A stretch of 64,000 bases of DNA from Oleiagrimonas citrea (GTDB taxonomy: Bacteria > Pseudomonadota > Gammaproteobacteria > Xanthomonadales > Rhodanobacteraceae): the NCBI RefSeq assembly GCF_012395255.1, contig NZ_JAAZQD010000003.1:124001-188000 (forward strand), written 5' to 3'. A program made the translations under genes and the position numbers. How positions within the stretch are numbered: the first letter of the stretch is position 1; every line of letters begins with the position of its first letter. The notes beneath the pieces are model-generated. The model was given only the letters and a program-made list of their open reading frames with translations, ran no database searches and had not been told where the DNA came from. This document shows, piece by piece, positions 42,138 to 53,296 of the stretch.

Positions 42138-42173
42138 CGGCACGATCCGTCGTTTCGGCGATGGATCGTGCCG
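42138..42173. terminator. hairpin after hutU
   Basis: Perfect 11-bp stem CGGCACGATCC / GGATCGTGCCG with a 14-base loop. On the minus strand it is followed by ATTTTTA, so it could stop leftward transcription; on the plus strand no T-tract follows. Confidence 0.55.
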
Positions 42174-42246
42174 CTCGCGCACTCCATGACGGAGGGCGCC
42201 GGTGCACTCGAATCGAGTGTCCATCCATCACAAGGAGGTTTCGCCG

Positions 42247-42705
42247 ATGAAATTGCGTTCGCTGATCGTTCTTTTCCTGCTGCTCTGGCTCGGCTGGGCT
42301 TTCATGGTGCCGAGGGTCTTCGACAACCTGGAAATCGCGGGCGGTTACGGCGACAGCTTCGGCGGCATTTCCGCGCTGTTTTCCGGACTGGCCCTCGCAT
42401 TGGCGATCTACTCGATGGTGCTGCAACAGCGCCAGTCGGCCGAGTTCGAACGCGCCACGCTCGGTGCGTTGGCGCAGTAGTCCAAGGCAATCAAGCTGAT
42501 CGAAGACGGCCTGCTCGCGCAAGCCAATCAGGCGCGTGTCACGGCGGTTCTGTATTTGATCGAATCGGAAGGAAAGCGCATCGACCAGTTGCGCGAATGG
42601 GGCGAGAAGAAGGGCGATGAAAATCGCTATCAAGGAGGTATCGATGCCGCGCAGCGACGCATCGATGAGTACCGGGAGCAACTGAAGCGATACGCCAGTC
42701 AGTGA
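42247..42705 (+). pseudogene. small membrane protein interrupted by an in-frame TAG
   Basis: The ATG at 42247 (after AAGGAG, 8 bases) opens 77 codons with one clear membrane helix (VLFLLLWLGWAFM, about 7-22) and a second (ISALFSGLALALAIYSMV, about 42-60). TAG at 42478-42480 stops it after LGALAQ. The same frame then stays open for 74 more codons, ending TGA at 42703-42705, with a helical charged tail (SKAIKLIEDGLLAQANQARV onward). The full 152-aa open frame is typical of one protein, so CAG to TAG is the likely change. It may be a decayed gene or a readthrough gene. No family recognised. Confidence 0.7.
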
Positions 42706-42754
42706 TGAATCGGCTCGGTGGCGCTGGATGAAGCGCTGTGCGGTCGATTCAGAT

Positions 42755-43915
42755 CTACTCGCCGCGCCCTGCGGCCTTGGCGTCGTACATGGCCTGATCG
42801 GCTTCGCGCAGGGCGACTTCGGGATCGCCATCGGGGTGCAGTCGGGCATGACCGACGGAGAAGCGCAGGGCAGGGACGTCGGCGTCGGCCTGCCGGACCT
42901 TTTCGCGCACGCTGCGCACGCGCTCCTCGATGACCGTGGGATCCATGTCCTGCGCCACGACCACGAACTCGTCGCCGGCATAGCGGATCACGCGGTCGCC
43001 GGTGCGGAAAGATTCCTGTAGCGCGCGGGCGAAGCGGGTCAGGCTCGCGTCGCCGGTGTGATGACCCTTCACGTCGTTGATCTTCTTGAAGTCGTCCAGA
43101 TCGAAGAACAGCACGGTCGCTCCGCTTCCACGTGCTTCATCGAACATCGCGGGCAGGGCGCGCCGGTTGAACACGCCGGTCAGGTGGTCGCGCTTCAACA
43201 ACTGCTGCATCTGTTTCTGCGCGACACGCAACTCATTGTTCGAGGCGGTCAGTTCATGCTGGATCAGGCGGTAGGAAGTCAGCAGGCAGCCGAGTGCGAT
43301 GATCCATTCGGCGGCGGTGTCGAAGGAGGAGTGTGCGGCCACGAGCACGGACAGTGCCGACCCAGCGGAGGGCGGCGTGGACCAGATGTGCAGCCCGTAG
43401 GTGTACACCGAGACCAGCGACAGCGCCGTGCGTAGGGTGAATCCCGCAGTGACCCAGCCGAAGCGCCCGCCATAGCGCAGCAGGTAGATCGTGCCGGCAC
43501 CGAAGCTGAGTGCGATCACGCTTTCCTGGATGATTCCGAGTTGCTGCAGCGTCTGACTCGCGTAGGCGACGACCACAGCGAAGAGCGCCGTGGCCAGGGT
43601 CATTCTTACGTAGGTGGAGCGTTTCGCCGGGCGACCGACGAAATGGCTTACGCCGACAATGAGCAACAGCACGAACATGGTCTTGCAGAAGGTGTAGCCG
43701 ATGCCGGCCAGTGTCCGGATCCAGCTCAGTTCGGGCCGGAAGATCCAGTAGGCGATGGTGACGCCGAGCGCACCGAGGTTGAACAGCCAGGCAGCGAGCC
43801 ATGCGTTCAGTTCTCGTCGCCGCAAGGACATGGCCAACGCGATGAAGAACACCGCGATGATCAGGTTGGACGTGGTCTGGGCGATGGTGCTCCAGCGCCA
43901 GAGCAGAAGTTCCAT
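42755..43915 (-). CDS. membrane-bound diguanylate cyclase
   Basis: 386 aa. Six or more membrane helices in residues 1-205 form an MHYT-like or 7TM sensor (SNLIIAVFFIALAMSL first), then a GGDEF domain from about 220. The active motif is AGDEF at 313-317 (first Gly changed to Ala, often active), with the inhibitory RxxD site five residues upstream (RTGD). It should make c-di-GMP. ATG 43915 is chosen because the conserved start MELLLWRW is there; the frame is open to 44125. Confidence 0.9.
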   Translation of the reverse strand: MELLLWRWSTIAQTTSNLIIAVFFIALAMSLRRRELNAWLAAWLFNLGALGVTIAYWIFRPELSWIRTLAGIGYTFCKTMFVLLLIVGVSHFVGRPAKRSTYVRMTLATALFAVVVAYASQTLQQLGIIQESVIALSFGAGTIYLLRYGGRFGWVTAGFTLRTALSLVSVYTYGLHIWSTPPSAGSALSVLVAAHSSFDTAAEWIIALGCLLTSYRLIQHELTASNNELRVAQKQMQQLLKRDHLTGVFNRRALPAMFDEARGSGATVLFFDLDDFKKINDVKGHHTGDASLTRFARALQESFRTGDRVIRYAGDEFVVVAQDMDPTVIEERVRSVREKVRQADADVPALRFSVGHARLHPDGDPEVALREADQAMYDAKAAGRGE

Positions 43916-44084
43916 CGGCAAGGGTGTTACCTCCTGCTGCCGCGCGAGCGTTCGGCATGGATCTGCCTGGAAGCATCCTAGTACGGATGCAGCATACCCG
44001 TCGATGCGGAAGTCTCGAGGTCGCTCGACCTGTCCGGCGCAGGTTGCCGATGCCTGAGGTGGCGGCGATCTCGCGGTCTGTGCA

Positions 44085-44639
44085 TCAGCTTGGACGAGGA
44101 GCCTTGTGCCGCTCCTGCCATGCACGGACGGTGGAGGCCGGCAGCGGGAAGTAGCCGTTGGTCACCACGGACGGCCGCGCATCCGCGTCGGGTTCCAGAT
44201 GCACATGCCAATCCTGCACGCGCCCGATGCGTAGACAGTCGTCGACGTCATAGAGGTCGTCCTTGTGCTGGAGCGTGTGTCCGACTAGCAGTGTCTGTCG
44301 GGCCTTGTCCTTGGCTTCGCTCTTGTTGCGCGCGCCGAAGAATCCCCAGGCATGGCGTTCGCCGAATTCGCCCGGGCGATAGCCGCCGATGTTGAGGAAG
44401 TACAGGTGCAGGCCGTTGTCCGCCGGCGTGCGTTCGAGTCGCAGACGATATCCCTCGACGCTTTCGAGGAAGCACCATGCATCCACATGCAGACCGTTCG
44501 GATCGCCGAACCAGCTGTCAAGCAATTGATCGTGCACGCTCTCGAGCGAGTCGCCGACGGCGAAAGCCACGTCGTGCAGTTCGGTTTTCGCCCGCGGTGC
44601 GGTCCCGCCCAGTACGCAGGCAATCAGTCGGTCGCTCAT
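44085..44639 (-). CDS. DUF1543 protein
   Basis: 184 aa DUF1543 protein, starting SDRLIACVLGGTAPRAKTELHD with repeats of the motif HLYFLNIGGYRPGEFGE; family members have no known function. ATG 44639 is chosen, as the open frame extends to 44801 without conservation. The gene is upstream of the diguanylate cyclase on the same strand with 169 bases between. There is nothing unusual in composition. Confidence 0.88.
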   Translation of the reverse strand: MSDRLIACVLGGTAPRAKTELHDVAFAVGDSLESVHDQLLDSWFGDPNGLHVDAWCFLESVEGYRLRLERTPADNGLHLYFLNIGGYRPGEFGERHAWGFFGARNKSEAKDKARQTLLVGHTLQHKDDLYDVDDCLRIGRVQDWHVHLEPDADARPSVVTNGYFPLPASTVRAWQERHKAPRPS

Positions 44640-44853
44640 GAGTGAGGCTCGTTGCAGGGGGTGATCGATCCTACTGCAAGTGGGGCTGTGGCGCGGTGCC
44701 ATCGCAGGTTGCGGCATGGCGTGTGCGGCGGTCCGCGAGCAGGAACGGCGAAGCACAGTGGAAATGCGATAATGCACGGCCTTGTCGCAGAACGATCGCA
44801 TGCGTCGTCTGCGAGCGATATCTCACGCATGACCGAACAGGACCAGAATTCCG

Positions 44854-45195
44854 ATGAGCAGCTTGCCGCCGTGCCCCCAGTGCGGGTCCGAATACACCTA
44901 CGAGGACGGTTATCAGTACGTCTGCCCCGAGTGCGCGCACGAATGGTCGAAGGACGATGCGGTCGAAGCGCAGGACGACGGGCTGAAGGTGGTCGATGCC
45001 AACGGCAATCCCCTGCAGGATGGCGATGCGGTCACCGTCATCAAGGACCTGAAGGTCAAGGGTGCGTCGTCGGTGGTCAAGGTCGGCACCAAGGTCAAGA
45101 ACATCCGGCTGGTCGAGGGCGATCACAACATCGATTGCCGGATCGACGGCATCGGCGCGATGAAGCTGAAGTCGGAGTTCGTCCGCAAGGCGTGA
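44854..45195 (+). CDS. yjdM: PhnA/YjdM-family zinc-ribbon protein
   Basis: 113 aa. N-terminal zinc ribbon CPQC ... CPEC (residues 7-27), then the PhnA domain [22 protein letters not shown]. coli YjdM (PhnA) was once linked to phosphonate use; no phosphonate genes are here, and its role is unsettled. It is divergent from the DUF1543 gene and 67 bases before the msrA stop on the opposite strand. Confidence 0.92.
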   Translation: MSSLPPCPQCGSEYTYEDGYQYVCPECAHEWSKDDAVEAQDDGLKVVDANGNPLQDGDAVTVIKDLKVKGASSVVKVGTKVKNIRLVEGDHNIDCRIDGIGAMKLKSEFVRKA

Positions 45196-45262
45196 TGGCG
45201 ACCGAACCGTCACGGGTCGCATGACGGTTCAGGGTCGTTGGGACAGATGAACGCTGCAGTGG

Positions 45263-45775
45263 TCAGTCCGTGTTTCCGGCGCGTCGCGGCAGTACCCAGT
45301 CCGGCCGGATGAAGTGGCAGGTGTAGCCCGTGGGGTAGTGCTGCAGGTAATCCTGGTGCTCGGGCTCGGCTTCCCAGAAGTCGCCCGCTGGCGACAGTTC
45401 GGTGACCACCGGTCCCGGCCACAGACCCGAGGCGTCGACATCGGCAAGGGTGTCTTCGGCGATGCGTTTCTGTTCCTCGCTGGTGTAGAAGATTGCCGAC
45501 CGATAGCTGCTGCCGACATCGTTGCCCTGACGATTCACGGTCGTCGGGTCGTGGATCTGGAAGAAGAATTCCAGCATGCGGCGGTAGCTGGTGACGGCCG
45601 GATCGAACAGGATCTCGATGGCTTCGGCGTGGTCGCCGTGGTTGCGGTAGGTGGCGTTGGGGACATTGCCGCCGGTGTAGCCGACGCGGGTGGCGATCAC
45701 GCCGGGCTGCTTGCGGATCAGTTCCTGCATGCCCCAGAAGCAGCCGCCGGCGAGCAGCGCGCGTTCGGTGGTCAT
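45263..45775 (-). CDS. msrA: methionine sulfoxide reductase A
   Basis: 170 aa cytoplasmic MsrA that reduces methionine-S-sulfoxide. The catalytic Cys12 is in [23 protein letters not shown] and the HQDYL tail are also typical. ATG 45775 follows the msrB stop by 10 bases on the same strand, so msrB-msrA form an operon. A second, lipoprotein MsrA lies at 57.1 kb. Confidence 0.95.
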   Translation of the reverse strand: MTTERALLAGGCFWGMQELIRKQPGVIATRVGYTGGNVPNATYRNHGDHAEAIEILFDPAVTSYRRMLEFFFQIHDPTTVNRQGNDVGSSYRSAIFYTSEEQKRIAEDTLADVDASGLWPGPVVTELSPAGDFWEAEPEHQDYLQHYPTGYTCHFIRPDWVLPRRAGNTD

Positions 45776-45785
45776 CGTGATGTCC

Positions 45786-46235
45786 TCATTGATCGGTGTC
45801 GAACAGTTTGCGGTAGTCGCCGTAGCCTTCCTGTTCCAGTTCGGCCACGGGAATGAAGCGCAGCGAGGCGGAGTTGATGCAGTAGCGCAGACCACCGCGG
45901 TCGGCCGGGCCGTCGGGGAAGACATGGCCGAGGTGACTGTCGCCATGGCCCGAGCGCACTTCGGTGCGGATCATGCCGTGGCTGGTGTCGCGATGCTCCA
46001 CCACGTTGTTGCTTTCCACCGGGCGCGAGAAGCTCGGCCATCCGCAGCCGCTGTCGAACTTGTCCAGCGAGGTGAACAGCGGTTCGCCGGAGACGATGTC
46101 GACGTAGAGTCCGGCTTCCTTGTGGTCGTGGAAAGCGTTGCGGAAGGGATGCTCGGTGCCGGATTCCTGCGTCACGTGGTACTGCTCGGGCGTGAGCCGG
46201 GCGAGGGCTTCGGGCGTCTTGCGGTAGTCGGACAT
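45786..46235 (-). CDS. msrB: methionine sulfoxide reductase B
   Basis: 149 aa; reduces methionine-R-sulfoxide. Catalytic Cys119 is in [11 protein letters not shown], the recycling Cys64 in SGCGWPSF. The two CxxC pairs of the zinc-binding MsrB class are absent, so this is the zinc-free form. ATG 46235 is taken as start because the family start is there. It is upstream of and coupled to msrA. Confidence 0.95.
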   Translation of the reverse strand: MSDYRKTPEALARLTPEQYHVTQESGTEHPFRNAFHDHKEAGLYVDIVSGEPLFTSLDKFDSGCGWPSFSRPVESNNVVEHRDTSHGMIRTEVRSGHGDSHLGHVFPDGPADRGGLRYCINSASLRFIPVAELEQEGYGDYRKLFDTDQ

Positions 46236-46410
46236 GACGGGACTCGCTGCTGTTTCGGGACAGGGTGCTAAATGGGGGCATCTCTGTGCAGCCCAAGGCC
46301 CAGGATTCGAGTGCGCACGGCAGGGCCGGCATCGATTCACAGGGCTGGGGCATCCAGGGCATGTCGTACACTGCGCACCGCACCCGGCATCTCCGGGCGG
46401 AACACGCACC

Positions 46411-47109
46411 ATGCACGACACGCTTCTCGACAATCCCTTCTGGTCTTCGCTGCAGAGTCGTCATCGCGCGCTTGCGCTGTGCGCCGGCGATGTCATGCGC
46501 TATCCGTCCGAGTACGCGCCGTTCCTCGGTGTGGCCTCGCAGGATGCGGACGTCGAGGAGGCCCTCTCGGAACTGGTCGCCGAGGGCGAGACCTGGCTGC
46601 TTCTCGGCGTTGCGCCGAAGCTTTCGAATGCGTGGTCGCTGGAGACGTTCCGGCCCCTGGCGCAGATGGTCTGCGATGAGCCGCTTCCGGTCATCGAAGG
46701 ACCCGAAGCGATCGAGCTGGACGAACGTCATCGCGACGACGTGCTGGAGCTGGTGGCGCTGGTGTATCCACATTATTTCCGCGAACGGACCACGGAGCTG
46801 GGCCGCTATTTCGGCATCTATCGCGACGGTCGCCTGGCGGCGATGGTCGGCGAGCGGCTCGGCACGTCGGATGCGCGCGAGATCAGCGCCGTGTGCACGC
46901 ATCCGGACTACACCGGGCGTGGGTATGCGAGGCGTCTGATCGCCATGCTGACCAACGACCACCTCGAACGTGGCTGGACGCCTTTCCTGCATGTCAGCCA
47001 GGACAACATGCGGGCGCGCGATCTGTATCTTCAGATGGGTTATCGGCAGCGGCGGGAAATCGACTTCTGGGCATTGCGCAGCGCTTCGGGCACGGTCGCT
47101 CGGTCCTGA
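46411..47109 (+). CDS. GNAT-family N-acetyltransferase
   Basis: 232 aa. The C-terminal two-thirds show a GNAT fold: [24 protein letters not shown] contains the acetyl-CoA loop, and [20 protein letters not shown] is the usual end. The N-terminal 85 residues look like a distinct accessory part. ATG 46411 follows from the conserved start; the frame is open to 46234. Substrate unknown. It is divergent from msrB. Confidence 0.85.
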   Translation: MHDTLLDNPFWSSLQSRHRALALCAGDVMRYPSEYAPFLGVASQDADVEEALSELVAEGETWLLLGVAPKLSNAWSLETFRPLAQMVCDEPLPVIEGPEAIELDERHRDDVLELVALVYPHYFRERTTELGRYFGIYRDGRLAAMVGERLGTSDAREISAVCTHPDYTGRGYARRLIAMLTNDHLERGWTPFLHVSQDNMRARDLYLQMGYRQRREIDFWALRSASGTVARS

Positions 47110-47130
47110 TCGGACGGCGCGGAATCCGCT

Positions 47131-50100
47131 TCAGTGCGGGCCATGCGCTGTGCGCAAGCCGGCGGTTTCGTGCCGGTCCGGCAGACCGTTGCGTATGAGG
47201 GTCAGGCATTCCACGGCCGTGACCGGCTTGCTGAAGAGGTAGCCCTGCATGTCCCGGCAGCCGTGTTCCTGCAACATGGCGGCTTCCTCCGGCGTTTCCA
47301 CGCCCTCGGCGATCATGCGGAATCCCATCGCCCGGGCCATGGCGATGATGGCCTGGACGATCGCGTATTGGCGCTCGTTGTCGTGCAGCCCGCACACGAA
47401 TGTCCGATCGATCTTGATGGTGTCGAAATCGTATTGCGCCAGATACGTGAGGTTGGAATACCCCGTACCGAAATCGTCCACAGCCAGCCCGATGCCGAGT
47501 TCCTTGAGCTGATTCATCAACTCGACCGCCTGTTCCTTGTGCGTGAACATCTGGCTTTCGGTGAATTCGATCTCCACGCATTCGGCGGGGATGCCGGCGT
47601 CCTGCAATGCGTTGCGCGTGTGTTCGAGAAGGCGTTCGTTGTCCAGACGAGCCAGGGACACGTTGACCGAGACCGGCACGGTCCTGCCGCCGTCCCGGCG
47701 CCACGCCGCGATCTGCTGACAGACTTCGCGCATGACCCATTCGTCGACCTGCGTGATCAGGCCGGCCTCTTCGGCCAGTTCGATGAAGTGATCGGGCGGA
47801 ATGACGCGGCCGTCCTCGCGCGTCCAGCGCACCAGTGCCTCCGCGCCGATGACCTCGCCTTCGGGCCAGCGCACCTTGGGTTGGTACACGATATGCAGAC
47901 CGTTCTCCTGTAGCGCGCGTCGCAGCGCATGCTCGAGCGCCAGGCGTTGCTCGGCCTTCTCGCTCATGCTTTCGGTGAAGTAGCTGAAGCGGGAGCGGCC
48001 GCTCTGCTTGGCGTGATAGAGCGCGGTGTCGGCCTGCTTCATCAGCGTGCGCGTGTCGGTCGAGTCCTGCGGGAACATGGCGATGCCGATGCTGGCCGAG
48101 ATGTGCAGTTCACGGTCCTCGAAGGCGATGACATTCTCGATGGCTTGGATGATCTTCTCGGCGATGCGCGCGGCGTCGCGGGGGTCGCCGAGCCGACTGA
48201 GAAGAATCACGAATTCGTCGCCGCCCTGACGGCTCACGGTGTCGTCGCCGCGCACGCAAGCACGTAGCCGCCGTCCGACTTCGCGCAGCACATGATCGCC
48301 GGCCAGATGCCCCAGGGAGTCGTTGATGTTCTTGAAGTGATCCAGGTCGATGAACAGCAGCGCACCCTGGGTGCCGGATCGAAGGCCGGCCAGCGTGTGC
48401 GAGAGACGGTCGTGCAGCAGCACGCGATTGGGCAGGTCGGTCAGGTAGTCGTGCTGCGCCAGGTGCGACATCTTCAGCGCCATGGCACGCGATTCGCTGA
48501 CATCGTGGAAGACCATGATGCCGCCCACGACCTTTCCGTCGCGGTCGTGGATCGGCGAGGCCGAATCCTCGATCGGCGTCTCCATGCCATCGCGTCGACG
48601 CAGCGCGCTGTTGGTCTGCAGGGCGACGATGCGGTCCTCGCGCATGGCCACTTCGAGCGGGTTGAGCGGCGGGTCGCCGGACTCGGTGTCGATCAGTTGC
48701 ACGACCTGGGCGAAGGACTTGCCGATCGCCTCATTTTCTTCCCAGCCGGTCATGTCCACGGCGATCGGGTTCATCATGGTCACGCGCATGCGTGTGTCGC
48801 AGGCCACCACGGCGTCGCCGATGGAGTCGAGCATCATGTGCGCGCGATCCATGGTCTTGTACAGCTCGGACTCGGCCCGCTTGCGCTCGGTGACGTCGAC
48901 GCCGAGTTTGTACATGCCGCGCACCGTACCGTCGACAATGTGCGGAATGTAGGTCAGTTCGAACGTGCGGCCGGCACGTTCGATCTCGATATTGGCGCGC
49001 TTGCCTTCCAGGCATTCCAGCTGCTTGGGGCGCAGGAACTGACTGTAGTGCGGGCCGGCCACATCGGCCGCCGGTCGCCCGATGACTTCGACGGGGTCCA
49101 GCCCCCACATCTGCAGGTATCGTGCGTTGGCGAAGCGGTAGACCAGCTGATCGTCGAGGTAGGCGATCAGGGCCGGCACGTTGTCGGTGATCTCCTGCAG
49201 GCGCGATTCCAGGTCCTTGCGGTTGGTGATGTCGTGCGCCAGCATGAAGAAGCCGTCCACGCGGTCGCCCTTGATCTGCGGTGCATAGCGGACGTCCATC
49301 CGCTGCCCGTTGGGCATGGTGATCTCGAATTGCTGCGCTTCTCCGTTCAGTACCCGCGTGATGCGCGGTGCCATTTGGTCTGCGGTCTCCTGGCCGAAGA
49401 TATCTGCCGGCGTCTTGCCGATCACATCGGATTCGCGCAGGTCGTACCACTCCAGGTAGCGCATGTTGACGAATTGGTAGCGGCCATCATTGTCGAGCTG
49501 TCCGATCAGTCCGGGAAGGTTGTCGGCGATGATCTGCAGACGCGAGGAAGTCTGCTCCAGTTGGTGGGTGATGCGCTTACGCCGGGCGAGGATCACGCTG
49601 ATCAGCAACGGTCCGGTGGTGGACAGCGCCGAGAAGAAGATCAGTCCGCTTTCTTCAAGGTGCGCGATACCGGTGGCGGGTGGAATCAGGCCCTTGCTCT
49701 GCGCGGTGGCGATGATCAGCACGGCGGTGATGTTCAAACTGCAGGCGAGGGTGGTGCCCAGCACGCCGAGCCGATAGGCCACGAGCAGCAACGGGATCGA
49801 CAAGACGATGAACGGGTTGCTCAGCTCCGTGACGGCGAGCACGGTGACCAGCACGGACAGCGGCGTCAGTATCCAGAACAACGCTGCGCGGTCGCCGAAG
49901 AGCAGGTGTCGCATGCGCGTGCCGTTGTAGGCGAGCAGCGGCGGCAGCAGGATCAGCATGCCCACGGCGTCGCCCAGCCACCAGCGCAGGAACGTCGGTC
50001 GCCAGGGTGCCTGGAAGTACAGATGCACCACAGCGCCACCGATGGCTGCAGCGGTCATCGGTGCCAGCACCACGGTGGCGGTCAGGCCCAGCAGGAAGAA

Positions 50101-50448
50101 GCGCTCGCCGAAGAGGCTGCCGCGCTTCAGACCGAACTCATGACACAGCAGGATGGCGACCGCGACTTCCGTCATGTTGGCCGCGCCATAGCCGAGTGAG
50201 GCGAGCCATGGCGTGCCCATCGCTACATTGGCGATGCAGGTGGCTACGAAACCCGCGCCGAGCGTAGCCGGCAGCGAACGCAGGTCTCGACGCAGCAGCA
50301 GGGCGATGAGCAAGGCGTTCGCGAACCAGGCCTCGGCCACGTACTTGGCCGTTTGCGACCAGGCGATCATGGCGATGGCCAGGATCAGGTAGGCCGTTGA
50401 GGCAGCGAGCAGGCGCAGCGCCGCTTTACGGGGCGTCATGTCGGTCAC
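47131..50448 (-). CDS. MASE1-PAS-GGDEF-EAL c-di-GMP protein
   Basis: 1105 aa. The N-terminal MASE1 membrane sensor (about 1-290) is followed by PAS domains (about 295-410, 415-535 and 540-665), a GGDEF domain with GGDEF at 742-746 and its RxxD (RGDD) site nine residues earlier, and an EAL domain with EAL at 870-872. Both motifs look intact, so it may both make and break c-di-GMP. Repeated PAS units suggest sensing of redox, ligand or light. ATG 50448 is at the conserved start. It is encoded alone. Confidence 0.95.
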   Translation of the reverse strand: MTDMTPRKAALRLLAASTAYLILAIAMIAWSQTAKYVAEAWFANALLIALLLRRDLRSLPATLGAGFVATCIANVAMGTPWLASLGYGAANMTEVAVAILLCHEFGLKRGSLFGERFFLLGLTATVVLAPMTAAAIGGAVVHLYFQAPWRPTFLRWWLGDAVGMLILLPPLLAYNGTRMRHLLFGDRAALFWILTPLSVLVTVLAVTELSNPFIVLSIPLLLVAYRLGVLGTTLACSLNITAVLIIATAQSKGLIPPATGIAHLEESGLIFFSALSTTGPLLISVILARRKRITHQLEQTSSRLQIIADNLPGLIGQLDNDGRYQFVNMRYLEWYDLRESDVIGKTPADIFGQETADQMAPRITRVLNGEAQQFEITMPNGQRMDVRYAPQIKGDRVDGFFMLAHDITNRKDLESRLQEITDNVPALIAYLDDQLVYRFANARYLQMWGLDPVEVIGRPAADVAGPHYSQFLRPKQLECLEGKRANIEIERAGRTFELTYIPHIVDGTVRGMYKLGVDVTERKRAESELYKTMDRAHMMLDSIGDAVVACDTRMRVTMMNPIAVDMTGWEENEAIGKSFAQVVQLIDTESGDPPLNPLEVAMREDRIVALQTNSALRRRDGMETPIEDSASPIHDRDGKVVGGIMVFHDVSESRAMALKMSHLAQHDYLTDLPNRVLLHDRLSHTLAGLRSGTQGALLFIDLDHFKNINDSLGHLAGDHVLREVGRRLRACVRGDDTVSRQGGDEFVILLSRLGDPRDAARIAEKIIQAIENVIAFEDRELHISASIGIAMFPQDSTDTRTLMKQADTALYHAKQSGRSRFSYFTESMSEKAEQRLALEHALRRALQENGLHIVYQPKVRWPEGEVIGAEALVRWTREDGRVIPPDHFIELAEEAGLITQVDEWVMREVCQQIAAWRRDGGRTVPVSVNVSLARLDNERLLEHTRNALQDAGIPAECVEIEFTESQMFTHKEQAVELMNQLKELGIGLAVDDFGTGYSNLTYLAQYDFDTIKIDRTFVCGLHDNERQYAIVQAIIAMARAMGFRMIAEGVETPEEAAMLQEHGCRDMQGYLFSKPVTAVECLTLIRNGLPDRHETAGLRTAHGPH

Positions 50449-50680
50449 GAACGCAGGTCCTTGTCATTGAAGGGTTCGGACGACCATGGGTCGAAGCTAG
50501 CACAAAAAATGCTGTAGCAATGTGTGCTTACGGAAGTTTGTTCATGTTCCGGCGGGCGACGATCCTGTCCTGCGACGCAGACGGGGCGGTGCGCAACGGT
50601 TCGCGGCCGCATTGCCTATTGCGCATGACCGGAAGGTCGTTCGGGCCTTCTCAGGTGCACCGTGCGCGGATCGCGCGCAA

Positions 50681-51448
50681 TCAGTCACGACGCAAGGTTT
50701 CGAGTTCGCCTTCGTCGCGCAGGCTGAACGGCGTGAAGCGGGTGCTTCGGTCGTAGGCGTCGACGCCTTCGCGGCGTTTGAGGAAACCGACCACAGCGTA
50801 GGTCAGCGGCGTGAACACCACCTCCACGGACACCTTCATGATCCAGTTGAACACGATCACCTTGATCAGCGTCTGGCCTTCCCAGATGCCCAGGAATGCC
50901 ACCGGGTAGAAGGTGAGACTGTCCAAGCCCTGGCCGACGATGGTCGAGCCGATGGTGCGCGTCCACAGATGGCGGCCCTCGGTCCAGATCTTCATCTTCG
51001 CCATCACGTAGGAGTTGGCGAAATCGCCCAGCCAGTAGGCCAGCATGGACGCCGCGACGATACGACCGGTGTTGCCGAACACGATCTCCAGTGCCGGCTG
51101 CAGCGTCTTGTTGAACGGTTCGCCCGGGCTGGTTGGAATGGCCAGGATGGCCCAGGTCATCAGCGTGGCGAAGGCCAGGCCGCCGAAGCCGGCCCAGATG
51201 GCGCGCCGGGCGCGCGAGTAGCCGTATACCTCGGTCAGCACGTCGCCGAAGATATAGCTGAAGGGGAAGAACAGGTTGCCGGCGCCGAAGCTGACCGCGC
51301 CCAGCAACGGCAGCGTCACGATGCCCACCTTGGCCGGACCGATCAGATTGGCGCTGAGCAGCACGGCGACCATGCCGCCGACCATCAGGTCGTAGTAGCG
51401 GAAGCCGTGGATTGGTGTGGGCGCAGAAGCGGGCGAGGCGTCGGTCAT
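50681..51448 (-). CDS. yhhQ: queuosine precursor transporter (YhhQ-type)
   Basis: 255 aa, about six helices, of the DUF165/VUT family; the E. coli member takes up preQ0/preQ1 for queuosine in tRNA. Typical: FRYYDLMVGGMVAVLLSANL, FPFSYIFGDVLTEVYGY and IVGQGLDSLTFY. It shares a divergent gap of 118 bases with the ABC ATPase. It has no riboswitch that could be recognised. Confidence 0.92.
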   Translation of the reverse strand: MTDASPASAPTPIHGFRYYDLMVGGMVAVLLSANLIGPAKVGIVTLPLLGAVSFGAGNLFFPFSYIFGDVLTEVYGYSRARRAIWAGFGGLAFATLMTWAILAIPTSPGEPFNKTLQPALEIVFGNTGRIVAASMLAYWLGDFANSYVMAKMKIWTEGRHLWTRTIGSTIVGQGLDSLTFYPVAFLGIWEGQTLIKVIVFNWIMKVSVEVVFTPLTYAVVGFLKRREGVDAYDRSTRFTPFSLRDEGELETLRRD

Positions 51449-51572
51449 GGGGGCGGCGGTGAGGTTGAAACTATCGAAGATAGCAGTCCGGGGGAGGTCC
51501 GCGGTGCGGGCGGTGAGTTTTCTGTACCGTTCCGTGTAGTATTGTGGCTTCTCTCACACTGGGAACGTGCGG

Positions 51573-52534
<962 letters not shown>

Positions 52535-52538
<4 letters not shown>

Positions 52539-53296
52539 ACCTGCGCGCGATCGCCGCCATCTACCGCTTCGAGATGGCCCGCACCCGCCGTACGCTGCTG
52601 CAGAGCATCGTCGCGCCGGTGATTTCCACTTCGCTGTACTTCGTGGTGTTCGGCTCGGCCATCGGCTCGCGCATCACCGAAGTCGATGGCGTCAGCTACG
52701 GCGCGTTCATCGTGCCGGGCCTGATCATGCTCAATCTGCTCACGCAGAGCGTGTCCAACGCCTCGTTCGGCATCTATTTTCCGAAGTTCACCGGCACCAT
52801 CTACGAGATCCTGTCGGCGCCGGTGTCGTACCTCGAGATCGTGCTGAGCTACGCCGGTGCGGCGGCGACCAAGTCAATCATGCTCGGACTTATTATCCTG
52901 GTCACGGCGGCGTTGTTCGTGCCGCTGCGCATCGAGCATCCCTTCTGGATGCTGCTGTTCATGTTCCTCACCGCGGCGACCTTCAGCCTGCTCGGTTTCA
53001 TCATCGGCATCTGGGCCGACAACTTCGAGAAGCTGCAGCTGGTGCCGCTGCTGATCGTCACGCCACTGACCTTCCTCGGCGGCAGCTTCTACTCGATACA
53101 CATGCTTCCGCCGCTGTGGCAGAAGGTGACGCTGTTCAATCCGGTGGTGTACCTGGTCAGCGGTTTCCGCTGGAGCTTCTACGGACTGGCCGATGTCAGC
53201 GTGGGTCTGAGTCTGGGGATGATCGTACTGTTCCTGGCGATCTGTCTGGGCGTGATCGCCTGGATCTTCCGCACCGGCTATCGACTGCGCACTTGA
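52535..53296 (+). CDS. yadH: ABC-2 type permease (YadH-like)
   Basis: 253 aa with six helices of the ABC-2 type, starting [21 protein letters not shown] and containing [14 protein letters not shown] and [18 protein letters not shown]. It matches YadH of E. coli, whose substrate is unknown. With the preceding ATPase it forms a complete exporter. Confidence 0.93.

Noticed and set aside
48292-50199. 635-codon open frame on the plus strand
   Set aside because: Shadow of the MASE1-PAS-GGDEF-EAL gene, with shadow-type composition.
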